Of a DNA stretch of 64,000 nucleotides, positions 8,207 to 16,199 are shown one piece after another (the stretch's first letter is position 1; the number at the start of each line of letters is the position of its first letter). A model generated the notes under the pieces. It saw nothing but the letters and a program-made list of their open reading frames with translations, did no database searches and was not told where the DNA came from. The position numbers were made by a program, and so were the translations under genes. This DNA comes from Alistipes muris (GTDB lineage Bacteria > Bacteroidota > Bacteroidia > Bacteroidales > Rikenellaceae). The stretch covers positions 1 through 64,000 of the forward strand of contig NZ_CALPDD010000013.1 of the NCBI RefSeq assembly GCF_943193205.1. Direction: 5' to 3'.

Positions 8207-8734
8207 ATGAAAAACATCGCAAAAAAACATATTTTTTTAACTTGTGCGCTTGCGCTGTTGCTGGGGCTCGGAGGCTGCGGCGTGACGGTGAAATACTCGC
8301 TGTCGGGAGCGTCGATACCGCCCGACGCCAAGACCTTTTCGGTGGCCTACTTCCCGAACAACGCGACGATGGTTTCGCCGATTCTGAGCTCGACGATGAC
8401 CGACGCGCTGGTGGACATCTTCTCGCGGCGCACGCGCCTGATGCAGGTGGACGAGGGGGGCGACTTCGCGTTCGAGGGCGAAATCGTCAACTACACCTCG
8501 ACGACGGCGTCGGTATCGAGCGACGACTACGCGGTACTGAACCGCCTGACCATCACCATCAAGGTACGCTTCACCAACGCGGTGGACGAATCGGCGTCGT
8601 GGAACAAGACCTTCACGGCCTACGAAGACTACGACTCGACGCTGCTGCTGACCGAAGTCGAAGGCGACCTGATACCGCAAATCGTTGACAAATTAGCGAC
8701 CGACATCTTCATGGCGTCGGCCTCGAACTGGTAA
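8207..8734 (+). CDS. lptE: LptE-family LPS transport lipoprotein
   Basis: 175 residues. The signal peptide (FLTCALALLLGLGGCG) ends in a lipobox with cysteine near residue 24. The mature part matches the Bacteroidota LptE family: VKYSLSGASIPPDAKTFSVAYFPNNA, then a TDALVDIFSRRTRL segment and a C-terminal LIPQIVDKLATDIF helix. LptE plugs the outer-membrane LptD barrel that inserts lipopolysaccharide. It is in the envelope operon, 19 bases before the next gene. The ATG at 8207 is chosen because the signal peptide starts there. Confidence 0.88.
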   Translation: MKNIAKKHIFLTCALALLLGLGGCGVTVKYSLSGASIPPDAKTFSVAYFPNNATMVSPILSSTMTDALVDIFSRRTRLMQVDEGGDFAFEGEIVNYTSTTASVSSDDYAVLNRLTITIKVRFTNAVDESASWNKTFTAYEDYDSTLLLTEVEGDLIPQIVDKLATDIFMASASNW

Positions 8735-8753
8735 CCGACCAACGCCCGAACCG

Positions 8754-9239
8754 ATGGACCGACTGAAAACCGGACTGACGCCCTCCGGGGCCGAAAGCTA
8801 CACGCCCGAAGAACTCAACGCGCTGGTGGCCGAATACGGCTGGTGCGCGCCTGTGCGGATACTGCGCGAACTCCACACGGGCCGCCCCGACCCGCTGCTG
8901 GAAGTGATGGCGCCGTGGCGGGCCCAAAGCTCGCTGCGCCAACGCCCGGTCGACGGCGGAGTATTTGCGGCGGTGCCGTCGGAAGAACTGATAGACCGCT
9001 TCCTGCAAGAAACCGACCTGCGCATCGTGGCCGAAGAGGGCGAACCCGAAACCGAAGTCCGCACGGCACCCGAACTGAGCGACGCCGAAGAAGTGGTGTC
9101 GGAAGAACTGGCCCGAATCTATCTGGCACAGGGTCTGCGGGACCGGGCGGCGGCGATTTATCGCAAATTAAGTTTGCTAAATCCCGAAAAAAGTGTTTAC
9201 TTTGCCGAACTTATTGCGAAAACGGAAAACAATAATTAA
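8754..9239 (+). CDS. conserved TPR-like protein of the lptE-secG operon
   Basis: 161 residues. The C-terminal 45 residues (SEELARIYLAQGLRDRAAAIYRKLSLLNPEKSVYFAELI) form one tetratricopeptide-like helical hairpin. The N-terminal part is acidic and otherwise featureless, with no signal peptide, so it is probably cytoplasmic. It lies between lptE and secG with gaps of 19 and 12 bases. Proteins of this size and style occupy the same slot in other Bacteroidota; none has an assigned role that I can name. Confidence 0.75.
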   Translation: MDRLKTGLTPSGAESYTPEELNALVAEYGWCAPVRILRELHTGRPDPLLEVMAPWRAQSSLRQRPVDGGVFAAVPSEELIDRFLQETDLRIVAEEGEPETEVRTAPELSDAEEVVSEELARIYLAQGLRDRAAAIYRKLSLLNPEKSVYFAELIAKTENNN

Positions 9240-9251
9240 AATCCTACGGAT

Positions 9252-9605
9252 ATGTTATCTATGATTTGCATCATTCTGACCCTGCTGGCGAACGTGCTTG
9301 TCATCCTTGCCGTGCTGGTGCAGAATCCCAAGAGCGGCATGGCCGCCAATTTCGGTGCGTCGAACCAGGTGATGGGCGTGCGCGAGACGACCAACTTCCT
9401 GGAGAAATTCACGTGGACGATGGCCATCTCGATTGCGGTGCTGAGCCTTGTGGCCACGGTAGCCATGGGCGGCGGCACATACGAAGGCAACTCGGAAATA
9501 TCGAACGACGTCAAAGCGCTGCAGGAACAAACCATCGAGGGCCAGCTGCCTGCCATGCCGCAGGCCGAAATCCCCGCCGAAGAAGTTCCCGCCGACGCAG
9601 AATAA
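9252..9605 (+). CDS. secG: preprotein translocase subunit SecG
   Basis: 117 residues with two membrane helices at about 5-22 and 57-76, separated by the diagnostic cytoplasmic loop VLVQNPKSGMAANFGASNQVMG. The polar C-terminal tail of about 40 residues rich in Ala, Glu and Pro is typical of Bacteroidota SecG. It assists SecYEG in protein export. It is the last gene of the operon; a strong intrinsic terminator follows at 9627. Confidence 0.95.
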   Translation: MLSMICIILTLLANVLVILAVLVQNPKSGMAANFGASNQVMGVRETTNFLEKFTWTMAISIAVLSLVATVAMGGGTYEGNSEISNDVKALQEQTIEGQLPAMPQAEIPAEEVPADAE

Positions 9606-9626
9606 GCGGACACCTATATAATAATA

Positions 9627-9660
9627 AAAGCCGTGGCTTCCGAGTCACGGCTTTGGTTTG
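9627..9660 (+). terminator. intrinsic terminator after secG
   Basis: AAAGCCGTG (9627-9635) pairs perfectly with CACGGCTTT (9646-9654), followed by TGGTTTGTTTT. It ends the 5.9-9.6 kb operon. Confidence 0.88.
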
Positions 9661-10347
9661 TTTTCGGACAAGCCTCAACATCTGTCGTCCGTCATGTTGA
9701 ATCAAATCTCCGCCTCGTGGAAATGGCGGGGTTTCGTTCGTCGAGGGAGCGAGCGCCCGGAGCGGATGTTCGGAACAGCGTAAGTCTTCCGTGCCCGCTC
9801 AGCGAACGACCGAAGACGGATGCCGCCATTTACACCGTGCAAAAGCTCTTTGGTACTTTCTTGCACAAGAAAGTACAAGAAAAGGAAAATGGAACTGCGA
9901 GTTGCTCGCAAAGGTTTAGCGTAGAAATAGATTCTTCGCTACGCTCAGAATGACTGGGAGGGGGGGGGCGGTAGGGTTTTGTTCAGATTGCCGCGCTCGT
10001 TGTACTCGCTCGCAATGACGATGCTGTGAAACAGATTCTTAACTGCACTACGCTTGTTTCCCTTCTCCTTGCATGGCATAGCCTGCAAGCAGTCTCTGTA
10101 CTCAGATGAATAATGAATAGAGAATAATTAATAATAGGCATTTGTCATGTTGAGCGCAGCGAAACATCTGTACGCCGAGTAACAGATTCTTCGTCGGTCT
10201 TGCGACCTCCTCAGAATGACGGGCAGGGGCTCGGAATGACGGGCACAATCCCCTCGGAATGGCATTGCTATGAAACAGATTCTTCGTCAAGGCTTCGCCT
10301 TTCCTCAGAATGACAGGACAATGAATATATTCACTATTCCTTATTAA
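9661..10347. repeat. non-coding repeat-rich gap
   Basis: No credible gene in nearly 700 bases. There are at least four copies or variants of the dispersed repeat: about 9930-9952, 10029-10098 (a long form including the CTGCAAGCAGTCTCTG module), 10178-10218 and 10272-10314. Variants CGTCGGTCTTGCGACCTCCT and CGTCAAGGCTTCGCCTTTCCT occupy the middle between GATTCTT and CAGAATGAC. A run of nine to ten G lies at about 9958-9970. Confidence 0.75.
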
Positions 10348-12378
10348 TCATTCCTCCTGCAAGAAGACGGTGGCGGTGCGGGCGGTATTGTAGATACGGA
10401 TGCGGGGGGCGCCGTCGGGGTCGGAAGCGGAGAACGAAAAATGCTCGCCGGACATATCCTGCCGCTCCTGCCCGCCGAACCGCTTTTCGTCGGTCGAGAG
10501 GACGGGCACGAACTTCCCGGGCCCCTGCACGGGCAACTCGTAATCGGGAATCGACGCGGAGGGGTGCCAATTGAAGACGAACAGCAACCGCCCGTGCGAA
10601 AAGACCATAGTCTTGTTCTGCTCGTCCATCAGGAGGTTCCAAGCGTACCCGTCGGAAAGAACCCCGTACTTTTTGACGAGGGCAATCATGGCGCGGTCGA
10701 AGTCGCCCAACCACGAATAACGCAGCAGCCCGTTGTCAGCCAGCGACCACTGCCTCCGGGCGTGGGCATAGCTCCAACCGTTGCCCTCGCGCGGAAAGTC
10801 GATCCATTCGGGATGGCCGAACTCGTTGCCCATGAAATTGAGGTAAGCCTGCCCGCCCGTGGAAATGGTCATCAGGCGTATCATCTTGTGAAGCGCCATA
10901 CCGCGGTCGATGACAAGGTTTTCGGACGCACGGTCCATGTGGAAGTACATCTCCTTGTCCATCAAGCGGAACGCCAGCGTCTTGTCGCCGACCAGCGCCT
11001 GGTCGTGCGACTCGGCGTAAGCGACCGTCTTGACCTCGGGCAAGCGCCCGGTCATGACGGACCACATCTCCCAGATATTCCACTCCTCGTCGGGCACCTC
11101 CTTGAGGTAACGGATCCAGAAGTCGGGAATGGCCATCCCCAACCGATAATCGAACCCGATGCCGCCGTCGGCGACAGGGATGCACATGCCGGGCATGCCG
11201 CTGACATCCTCGGCGATGGTGACGGCCGCGGGACGGAACTCGTGGACGAGCCGGTTGGCGAGCGTGAGGTAAGTGACGGCATCGGTGTTGACCCCGGCAT
11301 CGAAAAAGCGCTCGCGGCAATCGAAATCGACATAACCGTGGTGGTGGTAGAGCATCGAAGTGACGCCGTCGAAACGGAACCCGTCGAAACGGAACTCGTC
11401 GAGCCAATATTTGACGTTGGAAAGCAGGAAGTGCTGCACCTCGGGCTTACCGTAATCGAAGAGCTTGGAATCCCAATAAGGCTGGTTGCCCGCCTCGCCC
11501 GGGAGGGAATAATGACGGTCGGTGCCGTCGAGCTCGTTGATGCCCTCGTTAAGATTCTTGACGTAATGGGCGTGCACAAGGTCCATGATGACGGCAAGCC
11601 CGAGCTCGTGGGCGCGGCGAATCAACTCCTTGAGCTCCTCGGGAGTGCCGAAGCGCGACGAAGGGGCGAAAAAACTCGACACGTGGTAACCGAACGACCC
11701 GTAATAAGGGTGCTCGGCGATGGCCATGAGCTGCACGGCGTTGTAACCGTCCTTTTTAATTATAGGGAGAATCTTGTCGGCGAACTCGCGGTAAGTACCT
11801 ACCCCCTCGCTCTCCTGCGCCATACCGACGTGGGCTTCGTAGATGAGCAGGTCGCCGATCTGCGAAGCGTCGAACGCATCGCCCTGCCAGTCGAACGGCT
11901 CGGCGGGAGCCCAGAACTGGGCCGTATAATTCTTGGTGGTGTCGTCCTGCACGACGCGCCGGGCATAAGCGGGGATGCGGTCCATCCACCCGTTGTTGCC
12001 ATGGACGTGGAGCTTGTAGAGCGAACCGTGCGTGAGACGGTCGCGATACATGGCGGCCGGAAAAAAGGCGCTCCAAACTCCTGCGGCGTCGCGGTGCATG
12101 CGGATTTCGGTACGCTGCCAATTGTTGAAATCGCCGAACACGTAGACGTCGTGCGCCCCGGGCAGCCACTCGCGCAGCCACCACCCATCGAGCGTATCGT
12201 CCCACTGCCAGCCGAAGTAACGGTAACCGTTGGCGTAGTCGGCGAGCGACCCGGCCGAACGCACGATGTCGTCGGCCTTGCGGCGGTAACGCTCCCAGCG
12301 AAGATTCATTTCGGACTCGACGGGCCGGAGCCATTCGTCGCGCTCGACGACGGGCAGGCGGGAAGAAGTTTTGCTCAT
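10348..12378 (-). CDS. glgB: 1,4-alpha-glucan branching enzyme (GH13)
   Basis: 676 residues, matching the eukaryote-like branching enzymes of Bacteroidota. It transfers glucan segments to alpha-1,6 branches in glycogen. An N-terminal CBM48-type domain (LPGAHDVYVFGDFNNW) is followed by the GH13 barrel with FRFDGFRFDGVTSM (nucleophile Asp), TIAEDVSG (acid Glu) and AYAESHDQ, then a C-terminal beta domain. The start at 12378 is preferred to 12402 because a TATCTTTG promoter element ends only three bases before the upstream ATG. No other glycogen genes are adjacent. Confidence 0.93.
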   Translation of the reverse strand: MSKTSSRLPVVERDEWLRPVESEMNLRWERYRRKADDIVRSAGSLADYANGYRYFGWQWDDTLDGWWLREWLPGAHDVYVFGDFNNWQRTEIRMHRDAAGVWSAFFPAAMYRDRLTHGSLYKLHVHGNNGWMDRIPAYARRVVQDDTTKNYTAQFWAPAEPFDWQGDAFDASQIGDLLIYEAHVGMAQESEGVGTYREFADKILPIIKKDGYNAVQLMAIAEHPYYGSFGYHVSSFFAPSSRFGTPEELKELIRRAHELGLAVIMDLVHAHYVKNLNEGINELDGTDRHYSLPGEAGNQPYWDSKLFDYGKPEVQHFLLSNVKYWLDEFRFDGFRFDGVTSMLYHHHGYVDFDCRERFFDAGVNTDAVTYLTLANRLVHEFRPAAVTIAEDVSGMPGMCIPVADGGIGFDYRLGMAIPDFWIRYLKEVPDEEWNIWEMWSVMTGRLPEVKTVAYAESHDQALVGDKTLAFRLMDKEMYFHMDRASENLVIDRGMALHKMIRLMTISTGGQAYLNFMGNEFGHPEWIDFPREGNGWSYAHARRQWSLADNGLLRYSWLGDFDRAMIALVKKYGVLSDGYAWNLLMDEQNKTMVFSHGRLLFVFNWHPSASIPDYELPVQGPGKFVPVLSTDEKRFGGQERQDMSGEHFSFSASDPDGAPRIRIYNTARTATVFLQEE

Positions 12379-12404
12379 GGCGGAAAGGAGTTTGTCGGAC
12401 ATAT

Positions 12405-12412
12405 CAAAGATA
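12405..12412 (-). promoter_or_regulatory. glgB -7 promoter element TATCTTTG
   Basis: TAnnTTTG match on the minus strand. It places transcription start near 12399, so the ATG at 12378 would have a leader of about 20 bases. Confidence 0.55.
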
Positions 12413-12506
12413 CGAATAAGCGAGCGCAAAAGCAAATTCATTTGCATTTTGCCGAGCGGGAGTATCTTCAACGAAGATACGAAGTTAAAGATACGAAAAA
12501 TTTTCC

Positions 12507-12514
12507 TATATTTG
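12507..12514 (+). promoter_or_regulatory. -7 promoter element TATATTTG of the peptide transporter
   Basis: TAnnTTTG match 26 bases upstream of the ATG at 12541. It is divergent from the glgB promoter about 100 bases away. Confidence 0.6.
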
Positions 12515-12540
12515 TCCTACTCACTTCAAAAACAAGGATC

Positions 12541-14037
12541 ATGTTCAAACAACCCAAAGGTCTGATTGCCGCGGCCCTCGCCAACACGGGCGAACGCTTC
12601 GGCTTCTACACCATGATGGCCATCCTGACGCTGTTCCTGATGTCGAAATTCGGCATCGACGGCCAGCAGGCGGGCAAAATCTACTCGTTTTTCTACACCT
12701 CGATCTACATCCTGGCCCTGGCGGGCGGTCTGATAGCCGACCGGCTGCGCAACTACAAGGGGACGATCATCGCCGGCATACTGGTCATGACGCTGGGCTA
12801 CACGGTGCTGATGATGCCGCAAATCGACTCGCAGGCGCTGGTCATCGGAGCGCTGATGATCATCGCGTTCGGCAACGGTCTGTTCAAGGGCAACCTCCAG
12901 GCGCTGGTGGGCCAGCTCTACGACAACGAACAATATGCCAAACTGCGCGACACGGGATTCCAGATTTTCTACATGTTCATCAACATCGGCGCGATGGTGG
13001 CGCCGTTCGCCGCGGTGGGCGTACGCAACTGGTGGCTACGCACGCAGGGCTACCTCTACAACTCGGACCTTTCGGCGCTGTGCCATGCCTACAACAACGG
13101 CAAGATGACCGAAGAAGTGGCGAACGGCCGCTTTGCGGAACTGGCGTCGCAGGTGAGCCTGAACGGAGCCCCGGCCGACCTGGGAGCGTTCGCGCAAGAC
13201 TATCTGACGGCATTCAACACGGGATTCCACTATGCGTTCGGCGTAGCGATTGTGGCGATGCTCTTCTCGCTGGCAGTATTCGTACTGAGCAAGAAAAACC
13301 TGCCCGACCCACAGGGAACGGCGGAAAAGAAGCAAATCGACAAAGCCGAAATCCGACAGGATGCGCGCGAAATCAAACAGCGCCTGTATGCGCTGTTCGC
13401 GGTCTTTGCGGTGGTCATCTTCTTCTGGTTCTCGTTCCACCAGAACGGTCTGACGCTGACGCTCTTTGCACAAGACTACACGCGGCTTGAAATCTTCGGC
13501 ATGCCGATTTCGGCGGAAATCTTCCAATCGGCGAACCCGATCTGCGTAGTGGCGCTGACCCCGATAGTGATAGCGATATTCGCGTGGCTGCGCAACCGCG
13601 GCAAGGAACCCTCGACACCGATGAAGATAGCCATCGGCATGGGCATTGCGGCGGCGGCCTACGTACTGATGGTCGTGGGCTCGCTGGGCCTGCCGGGGCG
13701 TGCGGAAGTGGAAGCGATGGGCGGACTGGACGCCTCGGCGCGCGTGACGCCGTGGCTGCTGGTAGCGACCTATCTGATACTGACGGTAGCCGAACTCTTC
13801 ATCTCGCCGCTGGGTCTGTCGTTCGTCTCGAAAGTGGCGCCGCAGAAACTGCAAGGTCTGATGCAGGGCTGCTGGCTCGGCGCGACGGCGCTGGGCAACG
13901 GCCTGCTGTTCATCGGCCCGATTCTCTACAAACACATATCCATCTCGGCGACGTGGGCCGTATTCGTAACGGTCTGCGGCGTGTCGATGCTGGTGATGCT
14001 GGCCATGGTGAAGTGGCTGGAACGGGTGACGGAATAA
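12541..14037 (+). CDS. POT/PTR-family proton-coupled peptide transporter
   Basis: 498 residues of mostly hydrophobic sequence with about 12-14 membrane helices, in the inner membrane. The POT signature NTGERFGFYTM on helix 1 (residues 15-25; the family pattern is ExxERFYYY) and the FKGNLQALVGQLY segment identify proton-driven di/tripeptide uptake. A periplasmic insertion of about 100 residues after helix 6 is common in Bacteroidota POT proteins. It is monocistronic, with its own promoter and a perfect terminator. Confidence 0.93.
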   Translation: MFKQPKGLIAAALANTGERFGFYTMMAILTLFLMSKFGIDGQQAGKIYSFFYTSIYILALAGGLIADRLRNYKGTIIAGILVMTLGYTVLMMPQIDSQALVIGALMIIAFGNGLFKGNLQALVGQLYDNEQYAKLRDTGFQIFYMFINIGAMVAPFAAVGVRNWWLRTQGYLYNSDLSALCHAYNNGKMTEEVANGRFAELASQVSLNGAPADLGAFAQDYLTAFNTGFHYAFGVAIVAMLFSLAVFVLSKKNLPDPQGTAEKKQIDKAEIRQDAREIKQRLYALFAVFAVVIFFWFSFHQNGLTLTLFAQDYTRLEIFGMPISAEIFQSANPICVVALTPIVIAIFAWLRNRGKEPSTPMKIAIGMGIAAAAYVLMVVGSLGLPGRAEVEAMGGLDASARVTPWLLVATYLILTVAELFISPLGLSFVSKVAPQKLQGLMQGCWLGATALGNGLLFIGPILYKHISISATWAVFVTVCGVSMLVMLAMVKWLERVTE

Positions 14038-14060
14038 CCCACCCTATCGAATTTCACGTT

Positions 14061-14101
14061 CTTTCCGGAGCCCCTGCGCAGGAACTCCGGAAAGTTTTTT
14101 T
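14061..14101 (+). terminator. intrinsic terminator of the peptide transporter gene
   Basis: Perfect 10-bp stem CTTTCCGGAG (14061-14070) / CTCCGGAAAG (14085-14094), then seven T. It lies 24 bases after the stop codon. Confidence 0.93.
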
Positions 14102-14337
14102 GAGGAGAGAGGGAGGGGCATAATTAAGAATGAAAAATGAAGAATTAAAAATTAACGAAGTGAAGAATCCAATATGTCATTCCGAGTGAGCGAAGCGACG
14201 AAGAATCTACAAAATAGAATAAGCGGTATATTAACTGCGCTGCGCTTGTTGTCCTCCTCCTTGCAATGACAAGGCGGAAGATTCTTCGCTGCGCTCAGAA
14301 TGACATTTCACTTTTAACCTTTAACTTTCCACTTTAT
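14102..14337. repeat. non-coding gap with dispersed repeats
   Basis: Repeat copies in both orientations: an inverted copy at about 14177-14210, a long form at about 14226-14270 and a short form at 14280-14304. Nothing coding. Confidence 0.75.
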
Positions 14338-14366
14338 ACGAAAAACCGCCGGGCAGAACCCGGCGG
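14338..14366 (-). terminator. intrinsic terminator of the OmpH-like gene
   Basis: CCGCCGGG (14346-14353) pairs with CCCGGCGG (14359-14366), followed on the minus strand by five T. Confidence 0.88.
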
Positions 14367-14404
14367 AAACGGCGCGCCCGAAGCGCGAAGAAGCGGAAAA
14401 CCCG

Positions 14405-14986
14405 CTATTTTTTATTGGCTTTCTCGGCCTGGTCGGCAGCGTACAGCTCGTTGACCTTGGCGAGGACAGCGGGGGTGATGTTGAGCGTAGTATCGGCGTC
14501 GATAAGCGCGGAAGCGTTGATAATCAGCTTATACTTCCCGTCGGCGTTGATTTCGTCGACAGCGCGCTGCAAAAGGTCCTGCGCCCGGTTGGTGAAGACG
14601 AAATTCTCCTCGTCGAGCGTGCGGGCCTCCTTCTGAGCCGAATTCTGATACGAAGCGGCCCGGCGCTGGATGCTCTCCTGCTGAGCCTGCGCATCGTTGG
14701 TGGTGATGAGCCCCTTCTGGTACTTCTCCTGCAACTTGGCAGCCTCGGCCTGCAAATTCTTCTCGCGCTGGGCCCAGCTGTTCTGCGCCTTCTGGGTCTT
14801 CTCCTGGAGCGCGGCGCCCTCCTTCTTGTAGAGGTCGCTCTCGGCCAGGACGGCCTCGACCTGGATGTAGGCGATGTCGTAGGACTTCACCTCGTCGGTG
14901 GCACCCCCGGCCGTAGCAGCAGGCTGCGACTTCGGACCGCAGGCCGCCAACGCAACGAACATGGCCGAAAAAAAGATTCTTTTCAT
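14405..14986 (-). CDS. OmpH/Skp-like periplasmic chaperone lipoprotein
   Basis: 193 residues. It begins with a lipoprotein signal (MKRIFFSAMFVALAACG). The mature protein opens with IAYIQVEAVLAESDLYKKEG, the start typical of OmpH/Skp, then a long charged coiled coil (about residues 60-150, rich in Gln, Glu, Lys and Ala), and closes with the small beta domain (DGKYKLIINASALIDADTTLNIT). Skp-like proteins hold outer-membrane proteins in the periplasm; a lipidated version would be tethered. It is single-gene, divergent from ruvA. The ATG at 14986 is set by the signal peptide. Confidence 0.88.
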   Translation of the reverse strand: MKRIFFSAMFVALAACGPKSQPAATAGGATDEVKSYDIAYIQVEAVLAESDLYKKEGAALQEKTQKAQNSWAQREKNLQAEAAKLQEKYQKGLITTNDAQAQQESIQRRAASYQNSAQKEARTLDEENFVFTNRAQDLLQRAVDEINADGKYKLIINASALIDADTTLNITPAVLAKVNELYAADQAEKANKK

Positions 14987-15028
14987 ATCGGTACTTCTGT
15001 TTTGATGAATTATTTTCCGCTTGAAATG

Positions 15029-15036
15029 CAAAGGTA
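15029..15036 (-). promoter_or_regulatory. -7 promoter element TACCTTTG of the OmpH-like gene
   Basis: TAnnTTTG match on the minus strand, 42 bases upstream of the ATG at 14986. It is back to back with the ruvA element 14 bases away. Confidence 0.6.
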
Positions 15037-15049
15037 AAAAAAAAATCTT

Positions 15050-15057
15050 TACTTTTG
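15050..15057 (+). promoter_or_regulatory. ruvA -7 promoter element TACTTTTG
   Basis: TAnnTTTG match 26 bases upstream of the ruvA ATG at 15084. Confidence 0.6.
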
Positions 15058-15083
15058 CCCGGAACCCCGTAAAAAACGAATCC

Positions 15084-15662
15084 ATGTACGAATACATAAA
15101 CGGCCCGGTGGCCGAACTGACCCCGACCTATGCGGTACTCGACGCTGCGGGCGTGGGCTACTACCTGAACATATCGCTGGAAACCTATGCGGCGCTGGAG
15201 GGTGCGCAGCAAGCGAAACTGTTCGTGCACTACGTAGTCCGCGAAGACGCGCAGGTGCTCTACGGCTTTGCGACGCGGGCCGAACGGGAGCTGTTCCGGC
15301 TGCTCATCGGCGTGTCGGGCGTGGGCGGCAACACGGCGCGCACGATTCTGTCGACCTATTCGCCCGCAGACCTGCAAAACATCATCACGACGGGCAACGC
15401 AGTGCTACTGAAAAACGTGAAAGGGCTGGGGCTCAAGACGGCGCAGAAAATCATCGTGGAACTGAGCGGCAAACTGACCGGGCTGGAACCGGGAGAGACG
15501 CTGCCGGGCACGGCCGCCGCGCAGACCGAAGAAGCGCTGGCGGCGCTGACGATGCTGGGATTCAACAAATCGGCGGCCGAAAAAGCCCTGCGCACCGTAG
15601 TGCGCACCGCACCCGGAGCCACGACCGAAGAACTGGTCCGGCTGGCGCTGAAAGAATTGTAG
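15084..15662 (+). CDS. ruvA: Holliday junction helicase subunit RuvA
   Basis: 192 residues, the normal size. RuvA tetramers bind four-way junctions and load the RuvB motor during recombinational repair. An N-terminal OB fold (MYEYINGPVAELTPTYAVLDAAGVGYYLNI), the helix-hairpin-helix core (LLIGVSGVGGNTARTIL, VKGLGLKTAQKIIVEL) and the C-terminal RuvB-binding domain (EEALAALTMLGFNKSAAEKAL) are all present. The upstream in-frame ATG at 15021 lies before the promoter element and is rejected. ruvB and ruvC are not in the window. Confidence 0.96.
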   Translation: MYEYINGPVAELTPTYAVLDAAGVGYYLNISLETYAALEGAQQAKLFVHYVVREDAQVLYGFATRAERELFRLLIGVSGVGGNTARTILSTYSPADLQNIITTGNAVLLKNVKGLGLKTAQKIIVELSGKLTGLEPGETLPGTAAAQTEEALAALTMLGFNKSAAEKALRTVVRTAPGATTEELVRLALKEL

Positions 15663-15890
15663 CTTCTCAGAAAGACGGGACAACACCTTGTGCAGCGCCC
15701 AGCCCGCGCCTATGGAGCGACCACCCCAGCCGGGCCCGCGAGCGGCGGGTGCTGCGGCTCCTCAGAATGACAAGACGGCTACGACTGGTCTATTCATTAC
15801 TCGGACCGATTGTCGGATTTTTCCGCGGAAATGTAGAAATAAGGTGAAAACCTGCAAAAACGGAAAACTTTTTTTGTTTTGCGGGTTTTC
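15663..15890. repeat. non-coding gap with hairpin repeat copy 2 and dispersed repeat
   Basis: 15706-15742 repeats the 37-base GC-rich hairpin of 4096-4132. Dispersed-repeat fragments lie at about 15664-15680 and 15755-15775. The rest is AT-rich lead-in to the efflux operon promoter. Confidence 0.75.
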
Positions 15891-15903
15891 GTCATTATAT
15901 TTG
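15873..15903 (+). promoter_or_regulatory. promoter of the TetR/RND operon, TTTG-N19-TATATTTG
   Basis: -33 TTTG at 15873-15876 and -7 TATATTTG at 15896-15903 with a 19-base spacer. The predicted transcription start near 15909 gives a leader of about 290 bases before the TetR ATG at 16200. Confidence 0.7.
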
Positions 15904-16077
15904 TGGCCGGATTAAAAAGAACAACGGAGGAGACAGGACGGCGGAACGAAAACCGGGCCGGAAAGAATCGGAACCGAAAGGCGCCCCGTCCGAGAGAGGG
16001 AAGGAAGAATCCTCGTCGCTGCGCTCAGAATGACAGGAGGAATGAACGCAATGACATTCGGGACGTAGACAGCACAA

Positions 16078-16125
16078 CGGGCCTCCGCAGGGGGGAGGCT
16101 ACGGCCCGCCCGGCTAAGAGCCGGG
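16078..16125 (+). other. two tandem GC-rich hairpins in the efflux operon leader
   Basis: CGGGCC (16078-16083) pairs with GGCCCG (16103-16108) around an inner CCTCC/GGAGG. Directly after, CCCGGCT (16109-16115) pairs perfectly with AGCCGGG (16119-16125) over a three-base loop. No T-run follows, so these are not ordinary terminators. Dispersed-repeat copies flank the pair at about 16008-16034 and 16138-16162. Confidence 0.65.
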
Positions 16126-16199
16126 ATTTAGAGGAAAAGATTCCTCGCTGACGCTTAACATGACAACGAAAGATAGAACACCGAAGTAGGGAAGAAACG

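Noticed and set aside
12379..12471. Branching enzyme starting at 12471 or 12402
   Set aside because: The promoter element at 12405-12412 implies transcription begins at or after those codons.
10441..12540. N-terminal extension of the peptide transporter back to 10441
   Set aside because: The extra 700 codons are antisense to glgB. The transporter starts at 12541 with a promoter just upstream.
15688..16160. Short open frames in the gap upstream of the TetR gene
   Set aside because: They run through repeats and the promoter, have Arg/Pro-rich random composition and no start context.
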